From assembly GCF_001540865.1 (NCBI RefSeq), contig NC_033622.1, positions 5,259,289 through 5,323,288 on the forward strand: a stretch of DNA of 64,000 nt, read 5' to 3'. The notes under the pieces were generated by a model. It was given only the letters and a program-made list of their open reading frames with translations, had not been told where the DNA came from and did no database searches. Made by a program: the position numbers and the translations under genes. Below are positions 1 through 12,085 of the stretch, one piece after another (the first letter of the stretch is position 1; the number at the start of each line of letters is the position of its first letter). The DNA comes from Ananas comosus. Taxonomy: Eukaryota; Streptophyta; Magnoliopsida; Poales; Bromeliaceae.

Positions 1-1601
1 GAGTTAAGGGGAAAGCAACAAATCTCTTCAAAATTCAGCTTTTAATGGGTTTAGTGTGCATAAACATCAATTTTATCACCATCCTACAGCCTGCTGAAGA
101 GAATAATGACATGCCTAAAGATAAAACAAGAGCACGTATTTCATTGCCTCAAATTTGTTTATTGAAATAAGTTCCATAGAGGGATTACTTGATTGCAGCA
201 TGAATTATCATGTATTCATATTGTGTTACAAATTCAGAAACCTTAAAAAGTTTTGTGCAGAAAGAATGTTAAAAAAAATTGCAAAAAGCTATAAAATGGT
301 CCTATAAATTCTTTAGAAACGAGAACTGGCAGCTAAGCAACTTCATTTTTACTCTTAAAATGTTACATCAACCGTCAAAGAATAAAGAAAATAGAAAATA
401 AATGACCATATATTGTAAACAACGGTGGTGTCCAAGAACCATTCTCATCACGTATTTAACATTCTCCTACAAGAGGCTTAAACACCAATAAGAATTTATT
501 GGATTTATATCATATTAGGGTTTTCTCTTGTGGACGCCATTTTTCAGTTTTATTCATAGTTTTCTCTTCGAGCTTTGACAGAAGAACAGAGGAGAGAAAA
601 AAATTCCTTTCCTAGGCCCCTCTCAAGGTTTACTATGTTTTTCTCTATTTCTATGTTTTTCTCTAATTTTGTATTTTCTTTTTCCCCCCTCTTTGGTAAG
701 GCCGATACTTTAAGATCCTTGCCTTAACATTACACAACTGCAAAGCACTAAACAATACGTTTTTAATAATATCCTGGCATAAACAATGGAGAAAAAAATA
801 TTCATCAACAGCACATCTATTGTTCCACCGTATCATAGGAAATCGACTCTTAAACAGTCCCTAAAACAAGACTGCATCAATATCCATTAGAAAAAGCATC
901 ATTTACATTAATCAGCCAAGTAAAGATGTCAATCTTGCCTAAATTTGCCTAATGCTGCTCACCCTCCAAAATGCAAAATGCTTAACACCTTTTTTCCAAC
1001 ACTTCTTTGTACTATCCAGTTCAGAAACTTACAATTATATCTCTCAAACACTACAATGATATCTCTCAAACTCTTCATACTATATGCTTGAATTTCCTTA
1101 AAATATTGAGCAAAGGCAATGAAATATGTGGTAGAGACCAACTAAAACATTTTAGTTTGAAAAGTTTCAAATAGTAGAGAAACATTTTTCGTTCATAATT
1201 GAGATTTATTTGTGATTCCAACATGTTTATTATATGATTATTGTTTGGCGCAGAAATGCCCAAGGTATTGTTCTTTTCATAATTCTCTTGCATTAGCTGA
1301 TGATTTTTTTAAATATAACTCCTTTGTACTTTCTGACAGTGTAGTATTTGAGTACCCATTCTGTATGTAAATCCATAGTTAACGTCATATGGGAGCATTA
1401 GCAGTGTAATTTTATTTATTACTTGGGGAAGGAAAGACGTCATATTATTACGAATATAGTAAAAGAAGGCACATGATTCAAGAACATATAGTGAACCAAA
1501 AAAACAAATAATCATGGTAATCTGTTAAATCTTGGGAAGAACCATGAGAATGCAGTCGAAAGATGCTATAAGTGAGAATGTGAAAGATTAAGGTAAGGAA
1601 C
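1..1601. other. AT-rich intron or intergenic DNA
   Basis: No exon is recognisable on either strand. If the SPOC-type gene at 1602-2597 continues, its next exons lie beyond the left edge, and this stretch is part of a long intron on the minus strand. I searched the minus strand for the remainder of a SPOC domain and did not find it. The short ORFs here have low-complexity composition and look like chance. Confidence 0.5.
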
Positions 1602-2597
1602 CTCTTAAAGAAGGCAAGTGCAGAGACCATAGTAGAAGTATTCAGCTGGAGAGAACCATCCCATAGCTTTTCAGCAATGATAGGAGATAATTGGCCGGCA
1701 GCTAACTTTGTTGGTTCATTCTGAGAAGGCAGCTTATTGCCAATCTCAATTTGTTTTGTAACCACCTCTTCAGAACTATATGCATCCTTACTTTTTGAAC
1801 CATTCTTCTCCGAAGTTTCGGTCAAAGAGTTCACAAAAGATTGACCAATGTTTTCCACCCTTTCACAGCTTAGACTTAACTGTTCATTGTTAATAGGTTT
1901 TGAGGACACTGTCTCTTGTATGATGGTATAACTTTGTTCTCTATATCTTATGTTCAAGTGGTCAACAGAAATGTTGTTGCTATCATAATTTCCATGTGAA
2001 ATTGCATCATTATTAAGAGATTGAGTTGCTGAGAACTGATGCGGTTTAATTGACATGCCATAGTTTGCATGGTCCCTTCCATATGAAATTGTATCACTAT
2101 TAAGACATTGAACCTGATTAGTGATTCCAGCAGGAAACGTCATACTTGAAAAGGAAGATCCTTTCTCATTGTACGTGATGGAATTGAAGCCACCAATTGC
2201 ACCTTCTGGTGTTTTGGAACCTAGTGTTTGCATAATAGTTGGCAAATTACTCAAATTGCAAAACTGGGAGTTCCCAGTTTGAGATTGTGTATTGAAGGCT
2301 TTAGTAGCAGGCTGTAAATTGTAAGCAAGAAATTCTTCTGTAGCCCTCAAATGGGAATTTGTTTCCTGAGGAGCAACTACACCTTGTTGCAAATATGATT
2401 CTCTATTTGAAAGGTGGTCCGCATAAAAGCTAGTGTGAAAATCGAAGTCCGCAGCTTTCCTTTTTCTTAATTCTTCAGTAGGAATTGGCGTATCAAAGGC
2501 AATATGATAATTCATTCCTTCACCTGGAACCATCATGCTTTGTTTCCTATTATTCCACATTGGGAGTGAACAGTGCACAATCAGCAAAGCACCAAGC
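1602..2597 (-). CDS. Exon of a SPOC-domain protein (partial gene)
   Basis: One large exon on the minus strand. It has a plausible acceptor (a ttggttgcag tract ending at 2598) and a plausible donor (GT at 1601-1600). A possible start ATG lies at 2558-2560 inside the exon, but upstream coding exons are not excluded. The translation is about 310 residues of Ser/Asn/Gln-rich sequence without a fold I recognise. It ends with LWDGSLQLNTSTMVSALAFF, which matches the first strand of SPOC domains in plant proteins of the TFIIS-central-domain plus SPOC group. SPOC domains in that group are thought to bind the phosphorylated RNA polymerase II tail in the nucleus. The exon stops mid-domain, so the rest of SPOC must come from downstream exons, and these are not visible in 1-1601. 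No TFIIS domain is seen upstream. The gene could be intact and interrupted by a long intron, or a broken fragment. The SPOC assignment is fairly safe; the exact family is less so. Confidence 0.62.
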
Positions 2598-3389
2598 CTG
2601 CAACCAAAATATTTAAAGTCTGTCAGAAGCCAGAAAATAGCACACCTGTACTCTTATCAAGGAAAGATAATTACTTCAATCTGTAGGAAAGTCGTTGAAT
2701 CTAGCAAATCTGTCCTTCAATAAAAGTTTTCTTTCCACAAAGAACTCTTCTATATTGGTTTCTTTATGTTTGGGTACATTAAATTCTTTTGTGCAGGGAG
2801 TGGGGAGCGGTGAGGAATGCTAGAATCCTAGCTTAAATGCTGCACATTGCACAATAGATTCAAGCACTGCCTTATCATGCCCTTGGCATGCACTACAATG
2901 AGTGGACAAGATGCAAAACAGAATTTATATGAACAGAGGAGCTACTCCAACATGTATACCATAAGGTTTCCAACTCATTATCATCTTCAAATTCTTGAAA
3001 AAGTCTTGTTCTGCTTTCAAGCTACCTAATTATCCTTCCGTTGCTTTAAGACTGGCTATTAAGAGAGGGGCATATAGACGACTACACAGATAGAGATGAA
3101 TGGGAGAAGAGAGAGGGGGGGAGGGGGTAGGTAAAGAAGGGTGTTGGGGTTGAAAATTTAGATCCATATATTATAAATAAAATCTTTAATAAGAAAAACA
3201 AGAATAACAATTTCATACTCACAACATTATAGCAAACGCTAATTAATTGTCTATTTGCATAATTCAGTTTGCTCAATATTCAAATCATCTTTAAAGATCT
3301 GACCTATCACAATATGACAGATGGTGAAGTTACACATAGAATATGCAAAATAAATGTTCAACAAAATGAAAACATTCCTTTTGCTTATT
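2598..3389. other. Intron or 5' flank, no gene seen
   Basis: This is AT-rich sequence upstream (minus strand) of the SPOC exon. It contains a short G/A-rich run near 3110-3140. No TFIIS domain, other exon or RNA gene was recognised. Confidence 0.4.
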
Positions 3390-3645
3390 TCAGTAGAGTA
3401 CATTGAATGTACAGAAATGGCTATAACAGAGTTTCTGTTATTCGTATTAACAGCTACTCTAGGAGGAATGTTTTTATGTGGTGCTAACGATTTAATAACT
3501 ATCTTTGTAGCTCCAAAATGTTTCAGTTTATGTTTCTACCTATTATCCGGATATACCAAGAGAGATGTATGATGATCTAATGAGGCTACTATGAAAATAT
3601 TTACTCATGGGTGGGGCAAGCACTTCAATTCTGATTCATGGTTTC
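3390..3645 (+). pseudogene. ndhB: Plastid ndhB fragment inserted in nuclear DNA (NUPT)
   Basis: The plus-strand translation contains the highly conserved NdhB segments [17 protein letters not shown] and DLITIFVAP, then [10 protein letters not shown], at near-identity to plastid NADH dehydrogenase-like complex subunit B. Downstream, the match continues in other frames as the DNA for the NEATMKYLLMGGASSS region, with small insertions near 3570 and 3595. The fragment covers about 85 codons of a subunit of roughly 500 residues. It begins abruptly near 3390 and ends near 3645, so it is not a functional gene. Substitutions such as Glu to Lys within the VAPE motif, and the frameshifts, indicate decay after transfer from the chloroplast. 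The nearly unbroken match suggests a moderately recent transfer. It directly abuts the TSD of the inverted-repeat element at 3662. Confidence 0.9.
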
Positions 3646-3661
3646 AATAAGGCCATGAATA

Positions 3662-4426
3662 GGACCATTTTACAAAATAACCCTCTAAAATTTTGTCATT
3701 TGCGAAATAACTCTGCCAAAATTATATTTGGAAAACTAACCCTCTATTTACAAGAGGGGCAATTTTCTCTTAAAGACAGGTGAATGATTCACCGTCTTCA
3801 TAAAGACGGTGAACGCTTCAGCACTTTCCTAATTTCTCACAAAAGCGGTGAATGATTCACCATCTTTCACTTATTTACTATTTCTATAATCCTAACAACC
3901 ACATAAATACTTCAACAAATCACATATAATCTTAACAACCTTAAAATTCTAATAATCTATCCATACAATCCTAACAATCAAAAATATTCTAATAATCTAT
4001 CCATACAATCCTAATAATCAAACATCACATATAATCTTAACAACTTGAAAAACCTAATAATCTATCTATACAATCCTAACAATCAAAAAAATCCTAATAA
4101 TCTATCCATACAATCCTAACAATCAAACAAAAATTCTAATACTCCACACACAATCCTAACAACCTCACTTTTTTATTTCTGTATAATCTACGTACAATTT
4201 TAACAAACTCTTTTTTTTTTCCCAAAAAATTATGAAAACAACGGTGAATCGTTCACAGTTTTAATGAATGCGGTGAACGATTCACCGTCTTTAAGAGATC
4301 TTAGAGACTTTCAGAATGCGGTGAATGATTCACCGCGTTTTGAGAGTTAGTTTGTCAAATATAAATTTGATAGGATTATTTCGCAAATTATAAAATTTTA
4401 GATGGTTATTTTGTAAAAAAGTCCCA
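3662..4426. mobile_element. Non-autonomous TIR element, about 765 bp
   Basis: The two ends form imperfect inverted repeats of roughly 90-100 bp: GGACCATTTTACAAAATAACC at the left and its complement, with few changes, at the right. The 7-bp sequence ATGAATA flanks both ends (3655-3661 and 4427-4433) as an apparent target duplication. No coding capacity is present. Near each end there are short palindromes of the form cggtgaatgattcaccg, several times repeated. The middle (about 3950-4150) holds AT-rich direct repeats with the core aatctatccatacaatccta. The long TIR suggests a Mutator-like or related MITE, but the 7-bp TSD does not settle the superfamily. Confidence 0.72.
3955..4150. repeat. Imperfect tandem repeats inside TIR element
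   Basis: Units of about 38-40 bp containing the words aatctatcc, atacaatcctaa and caatcaaa recur four or more times with small changes. They make up the AT-rich core of the surrounding inverted-repeat element. Confidence 0.6.
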
Positions 4427-4433
4427 ATGAATA

Positions 4434-6363
4434 AGATCCTAATATCCTAAGGTTCAAGTATGACTTCACTGCAGAAATAAGTGAAAAGCCAAGCCTGCCT
4501 TAACCCAAATAACAAGTAACGCTATTAAAGAATATTAAACAATTATTGTTCTCCAAAAAGTTAAGCTACTAGAGAACGTTGTTTTTAATATTTTTGTTCA
4601 AGACTCCCTTCACGTCCAGCTCGAGACACTTTGATAGGCCCAAGACTTAGATTTGAATTAAATGAAAGAATTAATAGTAAAAGTCAGACAGACTCAAAAC
4701 TAATGGCCTTTTGCTCTAAATACCGGATTAAATTATATGAAACAACTATTGTTCTCCAAAAACTTGAAGCTTCTAGAGAACCGCGTTTTTCTATTCATAT
4801 TCAACAAATTCCAATGCGATATATTGGCAAAGACGCATCAAAATTATAGAAATAAGTTGTAGCTAATATTTTTCATGTTAAATGCTCAACAAGTAACATT
4901 TTATGCTGCAAATGTTACTTGATAATTCTTTCATACGAATTGTGCTTGTCTATGTCAAGAATAAGGTAGTGTAATGTCTCAATATTTAACTATGTTTGAT
5001 AAGATCAAACTTTAGTGGTAGCTAGAAAAAGTAGAGGCAGCTAGAGGGAACTGTCGTCTAGCAACTAAAAAGGAAGCAAGCAAAAGTTCTACTCTTTTTC
5101 GATAGTTGCAAACTTACGAACTAGGCAAGGTACTAATGTCTACTGTTTTCCAGTGATAGTGAGGGATGGTGGCGACAGTGAACAAAAGGGTTTGATTACT
5201 AGTGATGGCCTTGTGGATAGTAACATCGGTAGTAAGAGTAGTCTCTATAACTAACAATGTTGAGCATCGCAGCAGTGACCATTAGTCTTGGCTTTTGCTA
5301 CAGGTAGTGGTAGTGATGTGTACAACTTATTAGGACTAGCCAATGTCAAGAGAAGGTTGTGACAACATTATAGCCACTGTTAGTTGACAAGGATGGTGGT
5401 TTTAACCATAGCCAAGAGCAGCCACCTTCACCACAAATGCCCAAGTATAATTTGCAACCTCAACAATGAAAACAAAGACAGCCATTCACCTTTAATGGTT
5501 GTCATCCAGTGGAAGCATGATAAACTAGTACAGTCTTGGGGAGGCAACAACAGTCAATTCTAGTGTTTGCTACCATATGGTCGATGGTGGCTAGCGGTAA
5601 CCAACGATAATGGAGGCATATGATAGTAACCAGCACAAATGATAATGGCAATGACAACAGCAAAGTCTTGAGGAGGCAACAACTGTCAGTTTTAGTGTTT
5701 GCTATCAACTGACAGTCAATTCTTGCTGACAATGTCAACGATAACCCACTTTACCAACGACACAAATGGATGTTAATAACTTCCTAACCATAGATGAAAC
5801 TTCAAATGGATTGGCTTTACCTTTAATCCATACTAAGTTAACCATCAATTCCCTCTCTACAAGCTAGTCAATTCTTGTAACATTTCATAAGACATATAGA
5901 GTACAAAAATCTAAGGGTGAAATGTTATAGCTTTTTCACCTCTTTAACACCCTACCAAACGTGTTATATGAAGGCTTACTGTGACTAAATCAATTAACTA
6001 TTCAAATAGAATACCATTCAAATATTCCTACTCCCGCATTGTAAAATAGTCAATGTTGTTCTCCAAATTACCTGACAAGGAATGTAGTGTTGTAACAAGG
6101 TAGAATTACTTAAAATGTTACCATTCTCGCAATAGCTTAGACTCTATGAGTTCAAGAGGTGGCCCCCACCGGCGTAGTACTTTATCCCTACATAGCATAG
6201 TTCCAACATTTTAGTCAGCTACCTGTTCTTATATCATATGTAGCGACACCATATGAAATAACCCAACTGGCCACTGTTATAAGCAACTTTTTGGGCCCAA
6301 ACCACCAACCCGAAACACTTAAGACCAAGTTAATGCCCGTTTGGCCAAGATATTTGGTTTAGT
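4434..6363. other. Intergenic DNA, no gene recognised
   Basis: AT-rich, no credible ORF. Between about 5525 and 5710 a segment of about 50 bp beginning cagtcttggggaggcaacaa occurs twice in direct orientation with several changes. From about 6120 to 6330 the sequence resembles a decayed LTR-type fragment (cccaaaccaccaacccgaaa) with weak similarity to 14,390-14,590. Neither can be classified further from sequence alone. Confidence 0.4.
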
Positions 6364-6371
6364 GCTGTTAG

Positions 6372-6705
6372 CAATAATTTAAGTACCGTGAGACGGGGTC
6401 ATGCCGGAAACTTGCCGGCACAGTGCATGCCGGACCATGCCGATACGTACCAATCACCAAAAATTCATGTGTGCCGACACATAATAACATGAAATATTTA
6501 TTTTCTTTAGCAACAAAATATTCTAACTGTTTATTATGTATTTTTATCAAATATTTTGAACTTCATTGAGAAAATTACTTATTAATTTAAAGAATAGAGG
6601 GTTTTAAGCTATGCCATCAGTACGGAGGCTGTATCGTACCGATATCTAGTCGACATGATACGACATGATAGATACAGCCAGTGCTGATGGGCATTTAAAT
6701 CCTTG
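6372..6705. mobile_element. hAT-like MITE, copy 1
   Basis: A 334-bp element without coding capacity, flanked by a perfect 8-bp target duplication GCTGTTAG (6364-6371 and 6706-6713). The ends are imperfect inverted repeats: CAATAATTTAAGTACC on the left and the complement of CAAGGATTTAAATGCC on the right. The subterminal regions are rich in tgccggcac-like words and the core is AT-rich. The core matches, in reverse orientation, the element at 17,083-17,424. An 8-bp TSD with short TIRs is the hallmark of hAT elements. Confidence 0.82.
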
Positions 6706-6713
6706 GCTGTTAG

Positions 6714-7251
6714 AGAAGTGTTGCAGGGTATAATGTCATGCTGTTAAATAGCTAGAGGGTTTGGTTCTTTATAAAAAAAGTGTTGTAGGTTACAGAAAGC
6801 TGTTTGGTAAATATTTTGATAAAGTGCTCTAAAGTACTTGAAGTGCTAAAATTACCAAATACCGATTGTTCTGATTTAAAAAATAAAATAAAATTTTATA
6901 CAATTTCCTATGAAAAAACCAAATTTACAAAATAAAATAAAATATAATTAAATAAAAACATCACTTTCATAAAATTATTTCTACCCATAATTATCTATTA
7001 AACTCTATTAATCTCCGTTTCTTTATCTTAATCCCAGACTAATTTAATCCCACGCCACCCACGCCACCTCAAATCCTATATGTTCCTTCGCCCTCGCCAC
7101 TTCGAACCCTCCCCCACTCCCACCGGTTCGATCCCTGCTTTGTCATCTCTCTCAAAACCCTAATAACCAAAGAGAGAGAAGAGAGCGCGCGCGACACCTC
7201 TTCTCTTTCGCCTACCTCCGCCTTTCGCCAGAGAACTTTGCCACCACCGCG
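6714..7251. other. Spacer and decayed 5' flank of RPN1-like relic
   Basis: The first part is AT-rich with words such as aagtgctctaaagtacttgaagtgct, typical of MITE debris. From about 7040 the sequence becomes C-rich and includes a CT-rich leader-like stretch just upstream of the ATG at 7252. It looks like the former untranslated leader of the relic that follows. Confidence 0.35.
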
Positions 7252-7389
7252 ATGTCCACCGCTAAAAATCCTAGCAGCTCCGATGGACCAAAGCAGGCCC
7301 CACAAAAGCAATCCCCGTTTAAGGATTAGAAGCAGCCCGCGTCCAACGAGCACAAGAAGAAAAAGGATTAGAAGAAGGATGAGGATCTA
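7252..7389 (+). pseudogene. Relic of RPN1-like (26S proteasome subunit) first exon
   Basis: The reading frame from ATG 7252 gives a short Lys-rich peptide interrupted by two TAG codons. It ends KKDEDL directly before a GTGAGT donor. The architecture (ATG, small polar residues, repeated KD/KKK motifs, then KKDEDL at an exon end) matches the N-terminus of plant RPN1, the non-ATPase subunit 2 of the 26S proteasome regulatory particle. The stops make it non-functional and no further RPN1 exons follow. It lies on the same strand as the CAD relic at 8132 and upstream of a Helitron end at 12,964, which suggests both pieces were captured together. The identification rests on a short, compositionally biased peptide, so it is only moderately secure. 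Confidence 0.45.
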
Positions 7390-8131
7390 GTGAGTACTAT
7401 GCTGATGTTGCTTAGAAAATGAATGCACTGGGTATGCATCTTGAATTGAAATGTATTTTATTTTTCTATTTCTTTTTTTAAGACTAAAATAGAAAAATGA
7501 TTTTGAAAGCTTCGCAATTCGAACATTTCTCCCTGAATAATTAATACCTATATTTAGATCTTCACCACTTAATCCCCCTTTCATGACATTTTTTTCCCTA
7601 AAAACTGTTAGAAACTGTTTAAATATGATACAACTAATTAAAAATAGGTACAACAAGTATTCAGATCGTATTGCAATCTTTTCTAATGAAAATATAATGG
7701 TGGACTAATCAACTACAAACAAAATTTAGAGTGGAGGCTACTCTTTAAGTTTGTTTAATTTTTTGAGATAAGTTGCAAATCACAAAGTTTTCCTAGGGAT
7801 TTTGCATTTTAGCCTTTTCTTAATTTTTGTTAGTGTGTGTATGATGCATATTTTAGTTTTCGAAACTTCAAATGCCGCATGAGCTTTGAAAATCCTAATA
7901 GAAACCTATCCTACTATATTTGAGGCATAGGAAAGATACAGATTTCTTTAATAAATCTTGAAGGATATGAATTGCTATCAAGAAATTGAAGAATTCAACA
8001 ATGCAGGCAAGTTACAGAGCGAAAATACTCTTATATTAATGCTTAGCTTTCTATTCTCTATATTTCAATCATGAAATCGAGCGAAAATATTCTTATATTT
8101 ATGCTTAATTTTCTATTATCTATATTTCAAT
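7390..8131. other. AT-rich spacer between gene relics
   Basis: No exon recognised. From 8018 a 62-bp unit beginning gagcgaaaatac is followed by a second, slightly diverged copy from 8080 to 8141. The second copy runs into the CAD relic. Confidence 0.45.
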
Positions 8132-8141
8132 TATGAAATCG
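8018..8141. repeat. 62-bp tandem duplication
   Basis: Two adjacent units, 8018-8079 and 8080-8141, differ at a few positions. Both end in the atgaaatcg word that also starts the CAD-like exon relic, so the 3' splice region of that exon appears duplicated. Confidence 0.75.
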
Positions 8142-8362
8142 TTTATGTCGTTACGAAGATCAGCTCATATCAAAAGCTTCAAAATTGGCGATCATGTTGG
8201 CATTGGAATATGTTGACTCGTGCAAAGATTGCGAATATTGCAATGATTTTCTTGAGGTTCACTATTCAAAAAGGCCAATCGCTACTTTCAATAGGATCGA
8301 CATAGAAGGCACCACAGTCGCAAAGGGGGATATTCAGGCTATATTGTAGTGCATAAGAGGTA
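8132..8362 (+). pseudogene. Relic exon of cinnamyl/mannitol alcohol dehydrogenase
   Basis: Using all three frames, the plus strand reads EIV.VVTKI, then KSFKIGDHVGIG, then YVDSCKDCEYCNDFLEVHYS, then TFNRIDIEGT and GYSGYIVVHKRY. These match, in order, the zinc-dependent medium-chain dehydrogenase region of plant cinnamyl alcohol dehydrogenase-like proteins. The matched region includes the structural-zinc loop cysteines (C..C..C pattern). At least two frameshifts separate the blocks and no catalytic or Rossmann exons are seen nearby. It is therefore a single dead exon. In plants the functional enzymes reduce cinnamaldehydes in lignin synthesis or act on related alcohols. The same orientation as the RPN1-like relic supports joint capture. 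Confidence 0.72.
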
Positions 8363-11300
8363 TATCATTTTTCATTAGCTAAATCAATTTTCTTTTCCGA
8401 TAACTACGTCACCATATCGAATCCATCGAAATGACAAAAAATGAACACTGAGAACCACAACTTTTGTCCCACTTTGGCAACTATAACAATTCCTTTTCTT
8501 TTATTGAATTTCCATGTACTCCTATTTTGCCATAATAGTTATCTAAAAGAATGCTTTTTTTATTTTTTTTATAAAAAATTAAAAAAGATGCGTTCATCAT
8601 GTTTTAATGGGAAAAGTCATTGATTCCTATATGTTTTTGGTGTGCAAGGTACTTAACCAATGGTCCCTCGGCATCTGTGAGAATTATCTAATTGTGTTGT
8701 TATAATATTATAGGAAAACATTTAGGTTTACTGGTGGTGTTTCTTGGTGCTTGGCTTTTGGAGGCTGTGTAGGAATTTAGCTTTAGTTTAGCGAGCATTT
8801 TGATGGTGGTAGATGGTATAGTTTTTGGCATATCAATTGTCATTTTGCTATGTTGTATCTTCCAATTCTTTATGATTTGTTGGATTAGATAGCGGACTTG
8901 GTTATCCCTATATTTGTTTCTTATAACAAATAATTTATGAAGAGATATTCCTCATTTGATATACAAGTGCTTTTTTATTGATTTATGAGGTTTCTGTACA
9001 TATTACGTAAAACTTTAGGAGCTAACTCCATTGTACATTATATGTAAAACATCTCTATCCAGTTAACTGAAATCTTTAATTATTTCATTGAATCGTTATG
9101 GATTGATAATCCAATGTCAAGAGAAAAAATCTTAAGAATGTGAGCCTACTCAAAATCATTGTTTTGTAGTTTTTTTTTGTCCTGTTGTGTTGTTGTTAGT
9201 ATTTTATTTGGCAATGTGTTGGATTTTTTTGTTATTTCAAGGTGAGAAATCCGTGGTCTTTGGTCTGAAGTTTGGAGGAACTCTCTATCTTAATTTCGAC
9301 GTCGTTGCTTAAGATACTATCTACTTCGTGAAATTTCTACAAAGACTATATTGCCCTTCATGTATGTGGCGCTATTTTTTGTCGAATCTCTAAAAAGTAA
9401 TATTAGCAACTAGAATACGCACTCAGCCTTATATAACTAAATTAAATGTAAGAGATCAGAATATGCTTTCCTCTTTTGCTTTAATATTGCAATGCTTAAA
9501 TAAATAAAGAATATGTTGTTTTTCCCCCATAATCTGAAGTAATTATATGAAAACATATATAATTTATTGAAGGCTAAATAATTCTTTGTTTTAGACTGGT
9601 CATTCATTAGGTCTTATGTTCATGTGTTTTTATATGCTACATCTCATTAATGGATTAGGCTGTAACAAATAAGTTTAGCTTATTTATGAGTCTCTCGATT
9701 CTCTCTGATAAAATGTAGCATACAAAAATTACAAAACTTGGTTAAGTGCACATTGAAATTGTGAATTGATTTTATATCTTCAAATAAACTTCCAAATTAA
9801 CTAAATTCCCTACAAGTTCGGACACAATTTGGATTAAAATATTCCAACCTGAAAAGAGTTTGCATTTAAGCCTGACTCGAGTCATGCACAATTTTTCTTT
9901 GATTCATTTGGATGAAGTTGCTTAGGGCTGGATTAACTAAGATTAATATTACACTAAGTCAGATGGATGTATATTTTGAAAAAAAAATATAAATCTATAT
10001 GGGGTACAAATGATTTAGAATTTTTGACGAATTCCTCTATGAACTGTTAGTGGAAGGATTGGATTATTTTTTGTGACCCAGAAAAGAATCATTTAGGATG
10101 AAAAAGTTGGAGAATGCAATCATGATTTTTAAGGGCATTGCATCGCTTGAATTTAAAATTTCTTATTTGATTTGAGTAGTCACTAAAAACTTGCCTAGGT
10201 TGAGTTTAGATCATTACCCTCCTCACTTGAAATAAGTCGGATCAGTTTGAAATTGAGTTTAGAGTTCCAATATGGCTTTTATTTATTACAGATTTGATTA
10301 ACCTAATACTTATGATTCAGTTCAGCATAGGAAATAGGTTTTAAGGCCAATGAGGAAAAAAATGGGTGTGCTAGCATTCCATTTCCTGAAAATACATGGA
10401 CTAATGATGACCAATTTGAATTTTTCCGAGTAAAGATCATAGCTAGAAGTAAGCAATATTGAGCTGCGGAAGCTTTGGTTCATATTGCAGAAATTAAATC
10501 AACAAAGTTGGCAATTTGCTCAAACTAACACTCAGATGTTAATGGTCCATCGAACTATCCTGCTAACTCCTTTTCTCTTTTTACTCTTTCCATCAATTAA
10601 GTTTTGACTTTGATTTCTTTTATGTAATTTTGTAATGTAAGAACTCAAGAAAATTTTGTAATGTAAGAACTCAAGAAAAGATAAGAGTAAGTTTCTTTGT
10701 AACTTTGCAGTTAGGTTTTTTCATCAATTAAATACACTGATACTTACTGAACTTTTAAAGTATTGGATAGAAGCTCTTAACATTTTACCTAAAAGTAGTT
10801 TTTTTTATCTAAGTTTGCTTTCGTGTCAAATTCTAAGATCTGCTTGAAGACATACATTTTGCATGTTGTAATTTTCACCAAATTAGCAAAGAAATGCTAC
10901 TACTAAACTAACCCGTCCCGATCAGTGTTGAACCTTTCTTTCTATTGAAGCTTGATTAGAATTTCAATTTAAACAAAAAAAGCCATTGCCCTTTGTGATA
11001 CCCTTGAAACTTCAGATTCGACAAAGAATCAACAAGGTTGATCAATTAAAGGAAGAAATGGGCAAAATTCAAATGACAGAGTCTGTTGACAAATTACAGC
11101 TATTAGCTTTGACCTATCAAATCAAATTAATATATTATTTTTTTAAATCATCTCAGATGCTTTGCTCCACAAGAGGGGATGCAAGATAATGGGGTATTAG
11201 CGAGTTACATCTAATGTATATTTCCTTCTGCTTTTAATAAGGATTATGACAAGGCCTTTAACAATATAATTATGTTTTATATATTAGATTATTCACTCAT

Positions 11301-12085
11301 GAAAATAATGTTCAAGTATGAATTAAGACTCATAAAATCGTGAATATTGGTTCATAGTGCTTGATTAATAATGTGAACAGAGTTTCTTATTTTAATTTCT
11401 TTTGCAATTAACAAATTGATGTCTCGAAATAAGAAAATTAAACTTTTGGATTTTTTTGGATGATTTTTTTATATTAGTTTTTTTTCTCTCCAGTTAAATA
11501 ATATTCTTCAGTTCATGTGAATAATATGTTGCTAATTCACATGCTATTAGTCTTTAATCTAGAGCTATAGATGTTATTTTTTGTCTAATATATAATATTA
11601 GAATATTTATTTTGGTAGTTATACCTTTTAGTAGTATAAAAAAATTTATTTCATATTTCAAATGCTTTTTAATTAGTCTTATTTTGGTGCTTTAGATAAT
11701 TACCTATTAATTCCTTCCCTAATCTGGAATTTAGGGAACCAAGTATATATTGGTTGTATTTGTAGCAAGGGATTTCCTTCATCATCAACGACGACAATGG
11801 CCACACTACCGCAAAGGCTATCAAAGATAGTACTTTCACTCCTATTAAATTTTTACTATTATTTTATTTGTAATTTCTATGATTATGATAATATAGAAAC
11901 ATTACTTATCTTTCTTAATATTGCAATGAACTTTCCTTTCTTTTTTTTTTACTGGCTTATTCATTTTCATTATTTGGTTTAGATATTTTCAGAAAGAAAG
12001 ATACTTCAGTTTTATTCTTTAATTTTTAATTATTCAATACTGAGATTAAAACACTTAAAAATATTAATGCACATAATTAATTAAT
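8363..12085. other. AT-rich DNA, possible Helitron interior
   Basis: No gene could be recognised. There is a 27-bp tandem duplication near 10,631-10,680 (unit ttttgtaatgtaagaactca). The ORF at 10,986-11,189 has Lys/Gln-rich residues with a possible coiled-coil pattern but no family match I know. The plus-strand Helitron terminus at 12,964 makes this stretch a candidate for the body of that element. Confidence 0.35.

Noticed and set aside
54..1515. Remaining SPOC exons on the minus strand
   Set aside because: I compared the region with the expected SPOC order and found no matching block; the short ORFs here are AT-rich noise.
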